The notes: generated by a model not told the origin, from the sequence alone. DNA of 64,000 nt from Clostridiales bacterium (GCA_021202925.1 JAJQCD010000038.1:187970-251969), one strand, 5' to 3'. Shown: positions 17,954 to 28,030, counted from the first letter of the stretch. Translations and numbers: made by a program.

Positions 17954-19609
17954 TCATACATCAAAACAGCTTCCTCCGATAAATTCACGCAGAATCGAAT
18001 TGCCCGGAATGTATTCGCTGCTGACTCCGAGAAAATAATCGAGGAATTTCAGCAGGCGTTTCGCCTCCGCGTACTCCTCACAGTCCCTTGGCACACCGAA
18101 CAGGAGCGGCTCCGCATACTGCTTAAGCAGGGCAAACTCATAAACCAGCGCCGAATTAAACATCACATCCGCATCCTCCTGATAGGGGAAAATATTCTCT
18201 TCCTCTCCCCTCCGCACAGAAGGCCAGGCACGAATCGTATCCTGCGCAGTCGCGCCGCGCGTTCTCGCATCACGGATGATGCGGCGGATCAGGCGCCCAT
18301 CTGTTGTCGGAATCCGGTTATGTTCATCGACATTTAGCTGCGTCAGCGCACTGATATAAATCTTGAACTTGTTTTCGCGCGGAAGCGATTCGGACAGCTT
18401 CTCATTCAGGCAATGAATTCCCTCAATCACCAGAATGTCATCTGCTCCCAGTGTGAGTGTTCCGCCCCGGTACTCCCGCTCGCCGGAAATAAAATTATAA
18501 ACAGGCAGATTAATGGTACGTCCCGCGAGCAAATCGGACATATCCCGATTGAACTGCTTCACATCCACACATTCCAGCGCCTCATAATTTTTACTGCCGT
18601 CCGGATTCAGCGGACTGTCCACCCGGTTCACAAAATAATTGTCGACGGAAATCGGATGCGGATTCAGCCCCTTTGCGCGAAGCTGGATAGAAAGCCGGTG
18701 GGAAAACGTCGTCTTTCCGGATGAGGACGGCCCGGCAATCATGACAAACTTCTTATCCGGCTGAGCCGCGATCATCTCCGCGATGTCTCCCATCTTTTTT
18801 TCCATGATCGCTTCCTGAATCAACACCAGGTCATTGAATCCGCCCTCGGTAATCCGTTCGTTCAACGCCCCGACCGTCGGCACGCCAAGCTTCCCGGCCC
18901 AGGCATCCGAATCACACAGAACCGAGAACAGTTTTTCCCGCGGCTGAAATGGAGGAACCGTCTGCGGAGCCGATGCATCCGGCAGCATCAGCACCATACC
19001 GTGCCGGTACAGGAACAGGTCAAAATACCGGATGTAAGAGGTATTCGGCGTCATATAGCCGTAATAATAATCCTCAAATCCACCGATGCTGTAAAGATTG
19101 ACCCGGGATACACGACGGAATCGAAACAGCTTTTCCTTATCGAACATCCGGTGCCTGCCAAACAGTTCCATCGCGTCATCGGTATGCACGCTTCGTTTCA
19201 CAATCGGAAGTTCTGCCTCCACATACTCCCACATCTTTGCTTTCACCCGATCCAAAAGGGCAGCATCCAGCACAAAGTCCCCCTTTGGTTCGATAAACAG
19301 GCCGCTTCCGATGGCATATTTCACCGACACCTTTTCCACCCGGTCAAAACCCACCGTCTCATAAAAAGCCTTCATCATCACCAGGAGTGCGCTTCTCTGA
19401 TACGTCTTCATTCCCGGCTGTTCCCGCGCGGTCAGGAAGGACACTGTACTGCCATCCTTCGCCGGTTTACCGAGTTCCTGCAACTTTCCGTCCACCACAG
19501 CGAGCAGAATATCGCTGTCATAACGCTCCTGGAATCTGGCCGCCACAAACTTCAGCAAAATACCATCCTCATACTCATGCGTCTCCCCCGCTATATTCAG
19601 ATGAATCAT
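17954..19609 (-). CDS. Nucleoside kinase with N-terminal TGS domain (uridine kinase-like)
   Basis: A 551-residue protein with a TGS-like N-terminus (about 1-60), a middle region resembling the second additional domain of threonyl-tRNA synthetase, and a C-terminal uridine kinase-like P-loop domain starting at GPSSSGKTTFSHR (near residue 295). The phosphate-acceptor region DNYFVNR and the LIRRIIRDARTRG block follow. It probably phosphorylates uridine, cytidine or a related nucleoside. It follows nif3 in the same direction after 61 bases. ATG at 19609 has GGAGG eight bases upstream. Confidence 0.85.
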   Translation of the reverse strand: MIHLNIAGETHEYEDGILLKFVAARFQERYDSDILLAVVDGKLQELGKPAKDGSTVSFLTAREQPGMKTYQRSALLVMMKAFYETVGFDRVEKVSVKYAIGSGLFIEPKGDFVLDAALLDRVKAKMWEYVEAELPIVKRSVHTDDAMELFGRHRMFDKEKLFRFRRVSRVNLYSIGGFEDYYYGYMTPNTSYIRYFDLFLYRHGMVLMLPDASAPQTVPPFQPREKLFSVLCDSDAWAGKLGVPTVGALNERITEGGFNDLVLIQEAIMEKKMGDIAEMIAAQPDKKFVMIAGPSSSGKTTFSHRLSIQLRAKGLNPHPISVDNYFVNRVDSPLNPDGSKNYEALECVDVKQFNRDMSDLLAGRTINLPVYNFISGEREYRGGTLTLGADDILVIEGIHCLNEKLSESLPRENKFKIYISALTQLNVDEHNRIPTTDGRLIRRIIRDARTRGATAQDTIRAWPSVRRGEEENIFPYQEDADVMFNSALVYEFALLKQYAEPLLFGVPRDCEEYAEAKRLLKFLDYFLGVSSEYIPGNSILREFIGGSCFDV

Positions 19610-19670
19610 CTCTTATGCCTCCGTCCCAGATTATTTCATGATCCACGCCTTGTAAAGATTCCTCCCTGCT

Positions 19671-20468
19671 TCAGAACACACGCGCCGGGAATGCCTCTCT
19701 GGCCTGTACGCACTCCAGTTTTCCATCCGATTCCCGTTCCAGATACTCCGCCGTAAAAGGAATAAACAGATGTTCCAGTCCATAATGTCCCGCATCGATC
19801 ACTGCCATGTGATTTGCTGCAGCATCAATTCCGTCATGGTGACCGATGTCCCCGGTGATCAGCACAGACACCCCCCTGGCAATCCCATGACGAATCATAC
19901 TGCCGCCTGCCCCTGGTGAAATCGCAATTCGCGTAATCGGCTCTGTCACCGCTTCGGTCCCATACACCGTCACAAATGGCAGCCCAAAACGCTCTCTGAC
20001 CAGATCGGCAAGTTCCGTCACCGTCATCGGAGCCGGCAGATGCCCTGCCTTTCCGATGCCGACCGGAACACCGTCTGCCTCTGCCGTCGTCTCCAACGGT
20101 TCCTCAGCAATCATCCCCAGCCGCTCTGCCGCCAGATCCGCCATACATCCCGGCGCAATATCAAAATTCGTGTGCATGGCAAAATAACTGATGTCTGCCC
20201 GGATCATCTCCAGCACACGCCGACTGACAAAATCTGTATCTGTCACCTGTCGGAGCGGTTTAAAAATCAGCGGATGGTGCGTAACAATCATATCCGCTCC
20301 CTCTTCCTTTGCCTGACCAATCACCGCGTCCGTGGCATCGAGCGCCACCAGAACCTTCCGCACTTCCTTCTCCGATCTTCCCACCAGAAAGCCCGGATTG
20401 TCCCACTCACAGGCATATGTGCGCGGAGCCAGCCGTTCCAGACATGCCACAATCTCACTGCATTTCAT
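19671..20468 (-). CDS. Nif3-like dinuclear metal centre hexameric protein
   Basis: A 265-residue member of the Nif3/YqfO/DUF34 family, with the conserved metal-ligand block VTHHPLIFKPL (about 62-72), AMHTNFD (about 100) and the C-terminal GDIGHHDG / DAGHYGLEH block. The biochemical role of the family remains uncertain, although a GTP cyclohydrolase I link has been proposed. It overlaps trmK by 14 bases, a pairing conserved in Firmicutes. Confidence 0.88.
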   Translation of the reverse strand: MKCSEIVACLERLAPRTYACEWDNPGFLVGRSEKEVRKVLVALDATDAVIGQAKEEGADMIVTHHPLIFKPLRQVTDTDFVSRRVLEMIRADISYFAMHTNFDIAPGCMADLAAERLGMIAEEPLETTAEADGVPVGIGKAGHLPAPMTVTELADLVRERFGLPFVTVYGTEAVTEPITRIAISPGAGGSMIRHGIARGVSVLITGDIGHHDGIDAAANHMAVIDAGHYGLEHLFIPFTAEYLERESDGKLECVQAREAFPARVF

Positions 20469-21168
20469 GCAAAATCACCTCGATTTCCTCCACTTGGTTT
20501 TGTACTTCTTCCAGGCGGGCGATCGCAGCCGCACCTTCTTCCCGTTTAAGACGACTGGCAATCAGCTGATACTGTTCCCGCTCCCGCGCAAGCAGCTGCG
20601 CAAGTACCGGCGACCGGTCGCGAATCAGCAGCGCGCCAAACCGATACTCATACTCGTTCTCATAATGCATCGCCCCTGGCTCAACCAGCATAACGACATA
20701 AAACTTACCATCCTCAACGAGCATCGTTTCTTTCACAACCGCCAGGCCCAGTCTCTCCAGCCCATGGCGGAATTCCCCCAGTTCCGACTGCGGAGACAGG
20801 ATCCAATGTCGCACCCGGCCTCCATCCCCGGAAATATGTCTTCTTCCATCCCCGAGAATCCGCAGCATCAGCTCGCCGCCCATGCCCGTGATAACAACCG
20901 TTCCCGCCTCTCCTGGCCAGAGTGCGGCCAGTCCGTCGCTCAGACGGGTCTCTATGCACATCGAAAGCCCATACTGCCGGATGTGGGCTTTTGCCCTCTG
21001 AAGCGGCCCCTCACGCACATCCATCGCGATCGCACGCTCCGCCTTTCCCAGCTGAATCAGCCGAATTGGAACAAAGCCATGATCCGTTCCCACATCCGCC
21101 ACGCACATACCCGGTTCTCCGCCAGGAACCATATCTATGATCGTTTCCAGTCGTTTTGATAACTTCAA
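20455..21168 (-). CDS. trmK: tRNA (adenine(22)-N1)-methyltransferase
   Basis: SAM-dependent methyltransferase that modifies A22 in the tRNA D-loop. The 237-residue protein begins with the class I SAM motif CVADVGTDHGFVPI (about 22-35) and continues with the GMGGELM block near 95. A coiled-coil-like C-terminal tail (about 190-237) fits TrmK. It stands 16 bases after rpoD and overlaps nif3, so it is part of the rpoD operon. Confidence 0.88.
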   Translation of the reverse strand: MKLSKRLETIIDMVPGGEPGMCVADVGTDHGFVPIRLIQLGKAERAIAMDVREGPLQRAKAHIRQYGLSMCIETRLSDGLAALWPGEAGTVVITGMGGELMLRILGDGRRHISGDGGRVRHWILSPQSELGEFRHGLERLGLAVVKETMLVEDGKFYVVMLVEPGAMHYENEYEYRFGALLIRDRSPVLAQLLAREREQYQLIASRLKREEGAAAIARLEEVQNQVEEIEVILHEMQ

Positions 21169-21184
21169 TATCCTTCAAGCTCCT

Positions 21185-22306
21185 CTAATCCAGATAATCC
21201 TTCAGCTTCCGGCTTCGGCTCGGATGGCGCAGCTTTCTCAGCGCTTTTGCCTCAATCTGGCGAATCCGCTCCCTGGTCACATGGAAATCCCGGCCAACCT
21301 CCTCAAGCGTACGCGGCCGGCCATCCTCCAGTCCAAAGCGAAGTTTCAGTACTCTCTGCTCCCGCTCCGTTAACGTCGAGAGAGCCTCGCCGAGCTGCTC
21401 TCGCAGCAGGGAATACGCCGCCTGCTCCGCCGGAACCGCCACATGATCGTCCTGAATAAAATCCCCCAGATGACTGTCCTCTTCCTCGCCAATCGGCGTT
21501 TCCAGCGATACCGGATCCTGTGAAATCTTGCGAATCTCTCTCACCCGCTCCACCGGCATCTCCAGCTTATCTGCGATTTCTTCTGCCGTCGGTTCCCTCC
21601 CCAGTTCCTGTACCAGCTGGCGCTGCGTACGCACCAGGCGATTGATGGTTTCCACCATATGGACCGGAATGCGAATGGTGCGGGCCTGATCTGCGATCGA
21701 GCGCGTGATCGCCTGACGAATCCACCAGGTCGCATAGGTATTGAATTTATAGCCCTTGCGATAATCGAACTTCTCGACCGCCTTGATCAGCCCGAGATTG
21801 CCCTCCTGAATCAGATCCAGAAACTGCATACCCCGGCCAACATACCGCTTGGCAATGCTGACCACCAGGCGCAGGTTCGCCTCCGCCAGTCTCTTCTTCG
21901 CCTCCTCATCGCCGAGTTCCATCCGCTTAGCCAGTTCAATCTCTTCCTCCATGGTGAGCAGCGGAATCTTTCCAATCTCTTTCAGATACATGCGGACCGG
22001 GTCTTCCACTCCGACGCCCTCCGGCGCCGACAGGTCGATCTTCTCTACATCGATCTCTTCCTCCTCCGCCAGTTCCTCTTCCGGAAACAGATCGGGATCC
22101 ATCTCATCATCTTCCCCGACACGCAGCACATCTACATGATGATGTTCCAGAAAATCATAAATCCGATCCAGCTTGTCCGGATCCTTCATCTCCTCCCCGA
22201 AGACCTGTTTGATTTCCCCGTTTTCCAATACGTTCTTCCTCTTCTTCGCCTCTGCCAGCAGAAGGTTCAGCTTTTCTTCAAATGTCTGCTTCTGTTCTTC
22301 CATCAT
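21185..22306 (-). CDS. rpoD: Primary RNA polymerase sigma factor
   Basis: The housekeeping sigma-70, 373 residues. Region 1.1 (about 1-75) is followed by region 1.2 ([16 protein letters not shown]), region 2 with the -10 recognising [14 protein letters not shown], region 3, and region 4 with the helix-turn-helix in [21 protein letters not shown]. The size fits short Firmicutes SigA. It lies downstream of dnaG in the standard macromolecular-synthesis arrangement. Confidence 0.97.
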   Translation of the reverse strand: MMEEQKQTFEEKLNLLLAEAKKRKNVLENGEIKQVFGEEMKDPDKLDRIYDFLEHHHVDVLRVGEDDEMDPDLFPEEELAEEEEIDVEKIDLSAPEGVGVEDPVRMYLKEIGKIPLLTMEEEIELAKRMELGDEEAKKRLAEANLRLVVSIAKRYVGRGMQFLDLIQEGNLGLIKAVEKFDYRKGYKFNTYATWWIRQAITRSIADQARTIRIPVHMVETINRLVRTQRQLVQELGREPTAEEIADKLEMPVERVREIRKISQDPVSLETPIGEEEDSHLGDFIQDDHVAVPAEQAAYSLLREQLGEALSTLTEREQRVLKLRFGLEDGRPRTLEEVGRDFHVTRERIRQIEAKALRKLRHPSRSRKLKDYLD

Positions 22307-22362
22307 TATCCGCCCTTTCCCCGAATGCGGTTCTTCCGGGCCATGCCACCCGGCAAAATCCG

Positions 22363-24132
22363 TCAGTCGATCGTTATATCAAGCGTCTTCAGTGTCCTCT
22401 GCTCATTCATCAGCCTTTGCAGCTCGGCCAGATCCGTCGTGGCGCGAATCGCTTCATCCAGACTGTTTCTGCGAACCCGGTACACGGTCTCGGAAAAAGC
22501 CTTCCTCTGTTCGTCATTACTCAGCGATTCGTCCAGGCTTGCATGAAACAACGCGGCCGCCTCTCTGTATTGTTCTTCATCATTGATAAAATGATTCAGA
22601 ATCTCTGCAGGATTTAAATTCCCTGCCGCATATCCGTCAAATACCATCTGCGCCGTCCGGTGATAAAGCGGATCCTTAAAATCATCCGGCCCCACGATTC
22701 CTTTCAGTTTCTCAAACAGCTCCGGCCGTTCAATCAGCCAGGTGAGAAGCAGACGCTGCGATTTGCGGATTCCATCATCTTTATCCCGTTTTTTCCGGCG
22801 TTCCCGCTCCTCCCCCGCCGAAGTCACACGCGTCGATACCGCTCCCGGGCGATTTCCCAACCGGTTCACCAGACGTCGCAAATCTTCATAGGGAATCATC
22901 TGCTCATCCGACACAGCCCGGATGTAATTGTCCCGTTCCAGCGCCTCCGGGAATTCCAGCAGTTTTTTCGCCGTCTCGTTGTAAAATTTTGTCCGCTGTT
23001 CCGGATCATTCATGGAATAATTCCGCTTCAGCACATCAATCTCAAAAAGGAAGCTGTTTTGCGCCTTCTCAATTCGCTCCCGAAATTCATCCGCACCCCG
23101 GTTCTTGATAAACTCATCCGGGTCCTTATAAGGCTTCAAGTTCAGCACCCTGGTCGAGATTCCCACCTCCCTGAGGATCGGGATCGCCCGCAGCGCTGCC
23201 TTCACCCCAGCGCCGTCGCTGTCATACGTCAGCACGACCGTATCCGTGTAGCGCCGAAGCAGCATCGCATGCCGCTCGGTAAAGGCTGTCCCCAGCGATG
23301 CCACCGCATTGGTAAACCCCGCCTGCTGCATCGCAATCACATCCATATATCCCTCACATGCCAGCATGTATTTTTCCCGGCTTGTGCGTGCGTAATTGAG
23401 CCCGTACAGATTCCGGCTCTTATCAAAAACCAGCGTCTCCGGTGAATTCAGATACTTCGGTTCCCCATCGCCCATCACCCGGCCGCCAAAGCCGACGACC
23501 CGGCTGTTTACATCCATAATCGGAAACATAACCCGGTTCCAGAACTTGTCCCACGTTCCTCTGGCCTCCATCGTCACCAGTCCGGAATCCCGCAGAACCT
23601 CATCCGCATAGCCCTTCGATTTCAGATATCGATACAGGTCATCGCTGGTCTTGTTCGCAAAACCCAGGCCAAACCGTCGGATGGTCTCATCTGACAACGC
23701 CCGTTTCTTAAAATAATCGTAGCCAATCTTTCCCTGTGGACGACGAAGCTGATAATAAAAATAATTGGCCGCTACCTTATTGATCTCCAGAAGCAGGGCA
23801 CGCCGATCCGCCTTCGCCCGATCCTCTTTTGAATCATCCACCTCCGGCAGCTTGACACCGGCCCGGTCCGCGAGGATTTTCAGCGCCTCGGCGAAGGATT
23901 CGTTCTCATATTCCATCACAAACGTAATCACATTGCCTCCCGCCCCGCAGCCAAAGCAATAATACATCTGTTTCTGCCCGGAAACGGAAAACGACGGTGT
24001 TTTCTCATTGTGAAACGGACACAGGCCAAAATAATCCCGTCCCTTTTTCTGGAGCTTGACATAACCGGAAATCACATCGACAATGTCATTCCGGGTTCTC
24101 ACCTCCTCAACAACCTCATCCGGATAATACAA
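22363..24132 (-). CDS. dnaG: DNA primase
   Basis: Makes RNA primers for replication. The 589-residue protein has an N-terminal CHC2 zinc finger ([12 protein letters not shown] ... [10 protein letters not shown], about 38-68), the catalytic TOPRIM domain ([13 protein letters not shown] near 262 and YDSDGAG near 310) and a C-terminal helicase-interaction domain. It starts with TTG at 24132, behind GGAGGAG. rpoD follows after 56 bases. Confidence 0.96.
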   Translation of the reverse strand: MYYPDEVVEEVRTRNDIVDVISGYVKLQKKGRDYFGLCPFHNEKTPSFSVSGQKQMYYCFGCGAGGNVITFVMEYENESFAEALKILADRAGVKLPEVDDSKEDRAKADRRALLLEINKVAANYFYYQLRRPQGKIGYDYFKKRALSDETIRRFGLGFANKTSDDLYRYLKSKGYADEVLRDSGLVTMEARGTWDKFWNRVMFPIMDVNSRVVGFGGRVMGDGEPKYLNSPETLVFDKSRNLYGLNYARTSREKYMLACEGYMDVIAMQQAGFTNAVASLGTAFTERHAMLLRRYTDTVVLTYDSDGAGVKAALRAIPILREVGISTRVLNLKPYKDPDEFIKNRGADEFRERIEKAQNSFLFEIDVLKRNYSMNDPEQRTKFYNETAKKLLEFPEALERDNYIRAVSDEQMIPYEDLRRLVNRLGNRPGAVSTRVTSAGEERERRKKRDKDDGIRKSQRLLLTWLIERPELFEKLKGIVGPDDFKDPLYHRTAQMVFDGYAAGNLNPAEILNHFINDEEQYREAAALFHASLDESLSNDEQRKAFSETVYRVRRNSLDEAIRATTDLAELQRLMNEQRTLKTLDITID

Positions 24133-24251
24133 AAAGCACTCCTCCTCGCCGTATTCCCGTTATTCAGCCGGTCATGTCCACGGATTTAAGGACAGCAAAC
24201 GCCTCCGTCCACATCCGGAAAGCATCGGCCCAAAGCCGTCAGCTGCTCCTC

Positions 24252-25262
24252 TCACCTGACCTGCCAGCCTTTGGGAACAAACAATTCCTCAAACAGATGA
24301 ATCGCGTAAATATCACTCATTCCCGCGATATAATCGCACACCACCCGCTCCTTTGGTTCTCCCCTTTGTTTCATCATCAGAAGATACTCCTCCGGCAGCT
24401 TATCCACATGCTTCATATAATAGTCATAAAGGGTCACAATCAACTGCTGCGCCCTCCCTTCTTCTGCCTTCGGAATTTCATTTGTATAAACATTCTGGAA
24501 CATCCAGGTGCGAAGTCCCTGCACCGCCTCCTCAAATCCGGGCGACATGATGATCTCCGGCCTGTCCATGCTCTGGTAAATAATATCATGAATCAGATTA
24601 TTCAGCCGCTCCCGCACACTATGGCCCAGAATACCCGTATACACCTCCGGCAATTCCTCCTCCCGGAAGATCTTCGCGCGAATTGCGTCGTCTATATCAT
24701 GATTTATGTAAGCGATCTTGTCCGAAATCCGGACCACACTTCCCTCAAGCGTGGACGGGTGACCACTCGTGCGGTGGCTGCGAATCCCGTCCCGTACCTC
24801 CCGCGTCAGATTCAGACCTCTCCCGTTCTTCTCCAGAACTTCCACTACACGCACACTTTGCTCCGAATGAACAAATCCGAACGGCGAAAGTTCATCCAGA
24901 ATGCGCTCTCCCGAATGCCCGAACGGCGTATGCCCCAGATCATGTCCCAGCGCAATCGCCTCCGTCAGATCCTCGTTGAGCCGCAGCGCGCGAGCAATGG
25001 TCCGGGCAATCTGCGACACCTCCAGCGTATGAGTCAGCCTCGTCCGGTAATGATCCCCCTCCGGAGCCAGAAACACCTGAGTCTTATGCTTCATTCGGCG
25101 AAACGACTTCGAATGCAGAATCCGATCCCTGTCCCGTTGATAATCCGTGCGGATATCGCAACGCTCCTCCGGAACATCCCGTCCCGCACTATCCCGACTC
25201 AAAGACGCGTAAGGACTCAGATACTCTGCTTCCCATTCTTCTCTCATCTCTCTGATATTCAA
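24252..25262 (-). CDS. dGTPase-like HD-domain triphosphohydrolase
   Basis: A 336-residue deoxyguanosinetriphosphate triphosphohydrolase homologue. HD-domain metal ligands appear as TRLTHTLEVSQ (His) and LGHDLGHTPFGHSGE (the HD pair), with DKIAYINHD farther on. TTG at 25262 is the likely start: GGAGGAGG lies seven bases upstream, whereas frames opening earlier place that site inside the gene. Family members hydrolyse dNTPs to nucleosides and control dNTP pools. It precedes dnaG, a frequent arrangement in Clostridia. Confidence 0.85.
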   Translation of the reverse strand: MNIREMREEWEAEYLSPYASLSRDSAGRDVPEERCDIRTDYQRDRDRILHSKSFRRMKHKTQVFLAPEGDHYRTRLTHTLEVSQIARTIARALRLNEDLTEAIALGHDLGHTPFGHSGERILDELSPFGFVHSEQSVRVVEVLEKNGRGLNLTREVRDGIRSHRTSGHPSTLEGSVVRISDKIAYINHDIDDAIRAKIFREEELPEVYTGILGHSVRERLNNLIHDIIYQSMDRPEIIMSPGFEEAVQGLRTWMFQNVYTNEIPKAEEGRAQQLIVTLYDYYMKHVDKLPEEYLLMMKQRGEPKERVVCDYIAGMSDIYAIHLFEELFVPKGWQVR

Positions 25263-25443
25263 GCAAACACCTCCTCCGTCTCGCCACCGGCTCATACGCA
25301 CCATATTTACTAGTATATCATGTTTTCAGAATTTTTAATACTGTTTTTGCGAATTTGACAAATCCTCCTCCATGCTCCACATAATGATGAATCATTTCCC
25401 GTACCCTGTCTCACTGATTAGATTCCCGAATTTTCATTATAGC

Positions 25444-25477
25444 AAAAAAGCCGGGATCCTGTAAAAGATTCCAGCTT
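25444..25477 (-). terminator. Terminator of the distal tRNA-Leu
   Basis: On the minus strand AAGCTGGAATC pairs with GATCCCGGCTT, with wobbles and one mismatch, followed by TTTTTTGC. Confidence 0.7.
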
Positions 25478-25490
25478 CTCTTTCTTTCGT

Positions 25491-25573
25491 GCAGAAGATG
25501 GGAGTCGAACCCACAAGGTATTACTACCACACGGACCTGAACCGTGCGCGTCTGCCAATTCCGCCACTTCTGC
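25491..25573 (-). tRNA. tRNA-Leu (CAG), copy 1
   Basis: An 83-base class II tRNA with acceptor GCAGAAG/CTTCTGC, anticodon loop TTCAGGT (anticodon CAG), long variable arm and GGTTCGACTCC T-arm. CCA is not encoded. It is identical to the copy at 26105-26187. Confidence 0.97.
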
Positions 25574-25680
25574 GAACCATCAGATGCGGCAGACATCCAC
25601 CGCATCGACGACTCATATTATAGCAAAGCAGTTCTGCATTGTCAACTGCTTTTCTGATATTTCAGCAACCTTTCTGCAAC

Positions 25681-26040
25681 CTATTTCAGCAGTTCCTCTT
25701 TCTTCGAGAGAATCGCCTCAACCGCTGCACAGGCCGGACAATCACAATATTTTCCGCCCGCTGCCTGAATCTCCATGCCATGTGCCGCCATCTTCGCGGC
25801 TACTTCCGCTCCAAAATGCTGCGCCGCCGCCTCGGAGCTCATAAACGCGATCAGCCCCTCCACTGGCATGATGTCCTCCTCCAGCTCTACGAACAGCTTT
25901 ACCGTCTCCTCTGCCTGACGTTCTGTACCAACCGCATCCAGCCAGGCCTGCGCCGCTGCTTTCGCTTCCGCGCTGCAGGATGGAGCCGCAATTAAAGCCT
26001 TCGCCTTCTCCACAACAAAATCCACCGCCGAATTGCTCAT
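25681..26040 (-). CDS. Conserved 119-residue protein, often mislabelled Hsp90-like
   Basis: A small acidic, alanine-rich helical protein that I recognise as a family common in gut Clostridia and sometimes named 'molecular chaperone Hsp90', although it shows none of the Hsp90 ATPase motifs. Near the C-terminus is the conserved YCDCPACAA, a Cys-x-Cys-x2-Cys cluster (about 98-103) that could bind metal or act in redox chemistry. The start has AAAGGAG eight bases upstream. It lies between two identical tRNA-Leu genes. Function is unknown. Confidence 0.8.
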   Translation of the reverse strand: MSNSAVDFVVEKAKALIAAPSCSAEAKAAAQAWLDAVGTERQAEETVKLFVELEEDIMPVEGLIAFMSSEAAAQHFGAEVAAKMAAHGMEIQAAGGKYCDCPACAAVEAILSKKEELLK

Positions 26041-26070
26041 AATAGATTCTCCTTTCTGCTTTTATATACA

Positions 26071-26100
26071 GGAAAAGCTCTGATCACTCAGAGCTTTTCC
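26071..26100. terminator. Terminator of the proximal tRNA-Leu
   Basis: GGAAAAGCTCTGA and TCAGAGCTTTTCC form a perfect 13-base stem around TCAC, five bases after the tRNA 3' end. Transcription of the 119-residue gene must therefore start after it or read through. Confidence 0.8.
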
Positions 26101-26104
26101 TCAT

Positions 26105-26187
26105 GCAGAAGATGGGAGTCGAACCCACAAGGTATTACTACCACACGGACCTGAACCGTGCGCGTCTGCCAATTCCGCCACTTCTGC
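26105..26187 (-). tRNA. tRNA-Leu (CAG), copy 2
   Basis: Same 83-base sequence as 25491-25573, anticodon CAG, no encoded CCA. Confidence 0.97.
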
Positions 26188-26303
26188 GAATCACCTCACC
26201 GATCGTCTCTTATCGACTCAGCTTCTTTATTATAACAGTTTTTTCTCTAATTGTCAACAATTTTCTAAATTTCAAAATTGTATAACAAAATCGAAAAAAT
26301 CAG

Positions 26304-26376
26304 CTCCCCGAGTAGGACTTGAACCTACGACAGCGCGGTTAACAGCCGCGTGCTCTACCGACTGAGCTATCGAGGA
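26304..26376 (-). tRNA. tRNA-Asn (GTT)
   Basis: A 73-base tRNA. The anticodon stem CGCGG/CCGCG encloses loop CTGTTAA (anticodon GTT). The T-arm GTAGGTTCAAGTCCTAC is intact and CCA is not encoded. Confidence 0.96.
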
Positions 26377-26403
26377 ATGTACACCGGATACATCCGGTGC
26401 CAT

Positions 26404-26486
26404 GCGGAAGATGGGACTTGAACCCACACGACAATACTGTCACTAGATCCTTAGTCTAGCCTGTCTGCCAATTCCAGCACTTCCGC
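26404..26486 (-). tRNA. tRNA-Leu (TAA)
   Basis: An 83-base class II tRNA; anticodon stem CTAGA/TCTAG encloses loop CTAAGGA (anticodon TAA). Acceptor GCGGAAG/CTTCCGC, no encoded CCA. Confidence 0.96.
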
Positions 26487-26566
26487 GAACTTGATTATTC
26501 TAGCACATTTCTTTTGAAATTGCAAGCATTTTCCCGAATTTTTCTTGAATTCCGAAAGGAATTTCC

Positions 26567-26595
26567 CGTGTGGAAACCGTAACGGTTCCCACACG
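26567..26595 (-). terminator. Hairpin after rplT
   Basis: A near-perfect 14-base stem (CGTGTGG... / ...CCACACG) 11 bases past the rplT stop. It lacks a T run directly after it, so termination is likely but may be imperfect. Confidence 0.55.
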
Positions 26596-26605
26596 TATCG
26601 GGTTC

Positions 26606-26962
26606 TTAAGCCAGCTTGCTCTTCGCCGTCTCTGCCAGTTTTGCAAAGCCCTCTGCGTCATTGATCGCCATATCGGACAGGATCTTGCGGTTCAGCTCGA
26701 CTCCGGCCAGCTTCAGGCCATACATGAACTTCGAATAGGACAGGCCATTGATGCGGGCTGCCGCGTTGATCCGGGCAATCCACAACTGACGGAACTGTCT
26801 CTTCTTCTGCTTCCGGCCCTCATAAGAATTGGCCAGCGCCTTCATCACGGTCTGCTTCGCTACTCTATACTGCTTGGAACGGGCGCCTCTGTATCCTTTC
26901 GCCATCTTCAGCACTCTGTTGTGCTTTTTCTTTGCATTCAAACCACCTTTAACTCTTGCCAT
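26606..26962 (-). CDS. rplT: 50S ribosomal protein L20
   Basis: The 118-residue L20, which binds 23S rRNA early in large-subunit assembly. The N-terminus [19 protein letters not shown] and the block [17 protein letters not shown] are diagnostic. It is the last gene of infC-rpmI-rplT; in Bacillus L20 represses this operon through its leader. Confidence 0.99.
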   Translation of the reverse strand: MARVKGGLNAKKKHNRVLKMAKGYRGARSKQYRVAKQTVMKALANSYEGRKQKKRQFRQLWIARINAAARINGLSYSKFMYGLKLAGVELNRKILSDMAINDAEGFAKLAETAKSKLA

Positions 26963-26995
26963 GGTTAATTCCTCCTTCTCACATAAGTCAGTCTA

Positions 26996-27193
26996 TTACA
27001 GATATGGTAAAATCTTCTTCATTACCTTTGCGTTGGTCTGATCGGTAACGATATCTTTTCTAAGATTTCTCTTTCTCTTGGTAGACTTCTTAGTCAAGAT
27101 GTGAGACTTGTATGCTTTATTTCTTACCAGCTTACCGGTTCCGGTCTTTTTGAATCGCTTTGCAGCAGCTCTGCTTGTTTTTAATTTAGGCAT
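26996..27193 (-). CDS. rpmI: 50S ribosomal protein L35
   Basis: The 65-residue L35 with the family start [15 protein letters not shown] and a strongly basic composition. It lies between infC and rplT. Confidence 0.99.
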   Translation of the reverse strand: MPKLKTSRAAAKRFKKTGTGKLVRNKAYKSHILTKKSTKRKRNLRKDIVTDQTNAKVMKKILPYL

Positions 27194-27221
27194 AATGTTC
27201 TTCCTCCTTAAACGATCTGTA

Positions 27222-27728
27222 TTACTTCTTGGCAGTTAAAAACATGACCAGGCTTCTTCCCTCCACCTTGGAAGGTTTATCAATCATAGCAATATCCTTG
27301 AGACTCTCCGCGAAATCATCCAGAATATATCTGGACTTGGACATATGAGCCATCTCACGACCTCGGAACCGCAGGGTAACTTTGACTTTGTCGCCTTTCT
27401 CAAGAAACTTCCGCGCTGCGCCCACTTTGGTGTTTAAATCATTGGTGTCGATGTTCGGGGATAACCGCACTTCCTTGATCTCGATGATCTTCTGCTTTCT
27501 CCTGGCTTCCTTCTCTTTCCTTGCCAGTTCGTAACGATACTTTCCATAATCAACTATCTTACAAACCGGCGGTTTCGCTCCGGGAGCGATCTTCACCAGA
27601 TCCATCTCCGCTTCCAGGGCAATCTTATACGCTTCCCTCGCGGACATGATTCCAAGCTGCTCTCCATTCTCACCAATCAGGCGGACTTCCTTGTCCCTGA
27701 TCTGTTCGTTAATCATTAACTCGCTAAT
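27222..27728 (-). CDS. infC: Translation initiation factor IF-3, ATT start
   Basis: IF-3 (168 residues) keeps ribosomal subunits apart and checks the start codon. Blocks [22 protein letters not shown] and the C-terminal [13 protein letters not shown] are diagnostic. The start is placed at the ATT at 27728-27726, because GGAGGTG lies exactly seven bases upstream. An in-frame ATG at 27749 would put the ribosome-binding site inside the gene; ATG five codons downstream is another option. A non-canonical start is the classical feature by which IF-3 represses its own translation. Confidence 0.96.
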   Translation of the reverse strand: MSELMINEQIRDKEVRLIGENGEQLGIMSAREAYKIALEAEMDLVKIAPGAKPPVCKIVDYGKYRYELARKEKEARRKQKIIEIKEVRLSPNIDTNDLNTKVGAARKFLEKGDKVKVTLRFRGREMAHMSKSRYILDDFAESLKDIAMIDKPSKVEGRSLVMFLTAKK

Positions 27729-27995
27729 TGTCGTACACCTCCATCTCAAACATATTTATACGGTCCTGTCTCACTGCAAGTCGCACGATACAACGCCGAA
27801 TACGTCCACTGTCCGTCCTCCGACCCGCCTGTGCGTAAAAAAAGTAGGTAGAAGCATCTCTACCCACCATCTCAGTCAAAGCTTCACATGCGCATATCAC
27901 CGCCGCAAACACGTGTCTCTTCTCTATGAACCCGGGTCGCTCACTGGCGCCAGGGTGAGGTGGATACCTACTTTCCTGCTATTGTTTTCACAACT
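27729..27995 (-). promoter_or_regulatory. infC-rpmI-rplT leader with attenuator (L20-leader type)
   Basis: A leader of about 265 bases lies between the promoter and infC. It contains several GC-rich hairpins, among them a strong terminator at 27837-27867. Position, length and architecture match the L20-controlled transcription-attenuation leader of Bacillus. I infer the same control here; the L20 binding element was not modelled. Confidence 0.7.
27837..27867 (-). terminator. Attenuator terminator in the infC leader
   Basis: On the minus strand GTGGGTAGAGA pairs with TCTACCTAC across a short loop and is followed by TTTTTTT. It lies inside the leader, about 110 bases before infC, so it must be conditional. 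Confidence 0.8.
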
Positions 27996-28001
27996 CTATA
28001 T

Positions 28002-28030
28002 ATTTTACTCCTGATTTCTGTCTCTGTCAA
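28002..28030 (-). promoter_or_regulatory. Promoter of infC-rpmI-rplT
   Basis: TTGACA and TAAAAT on the minus strand with 17 bases between them. Confidence 0.8.
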
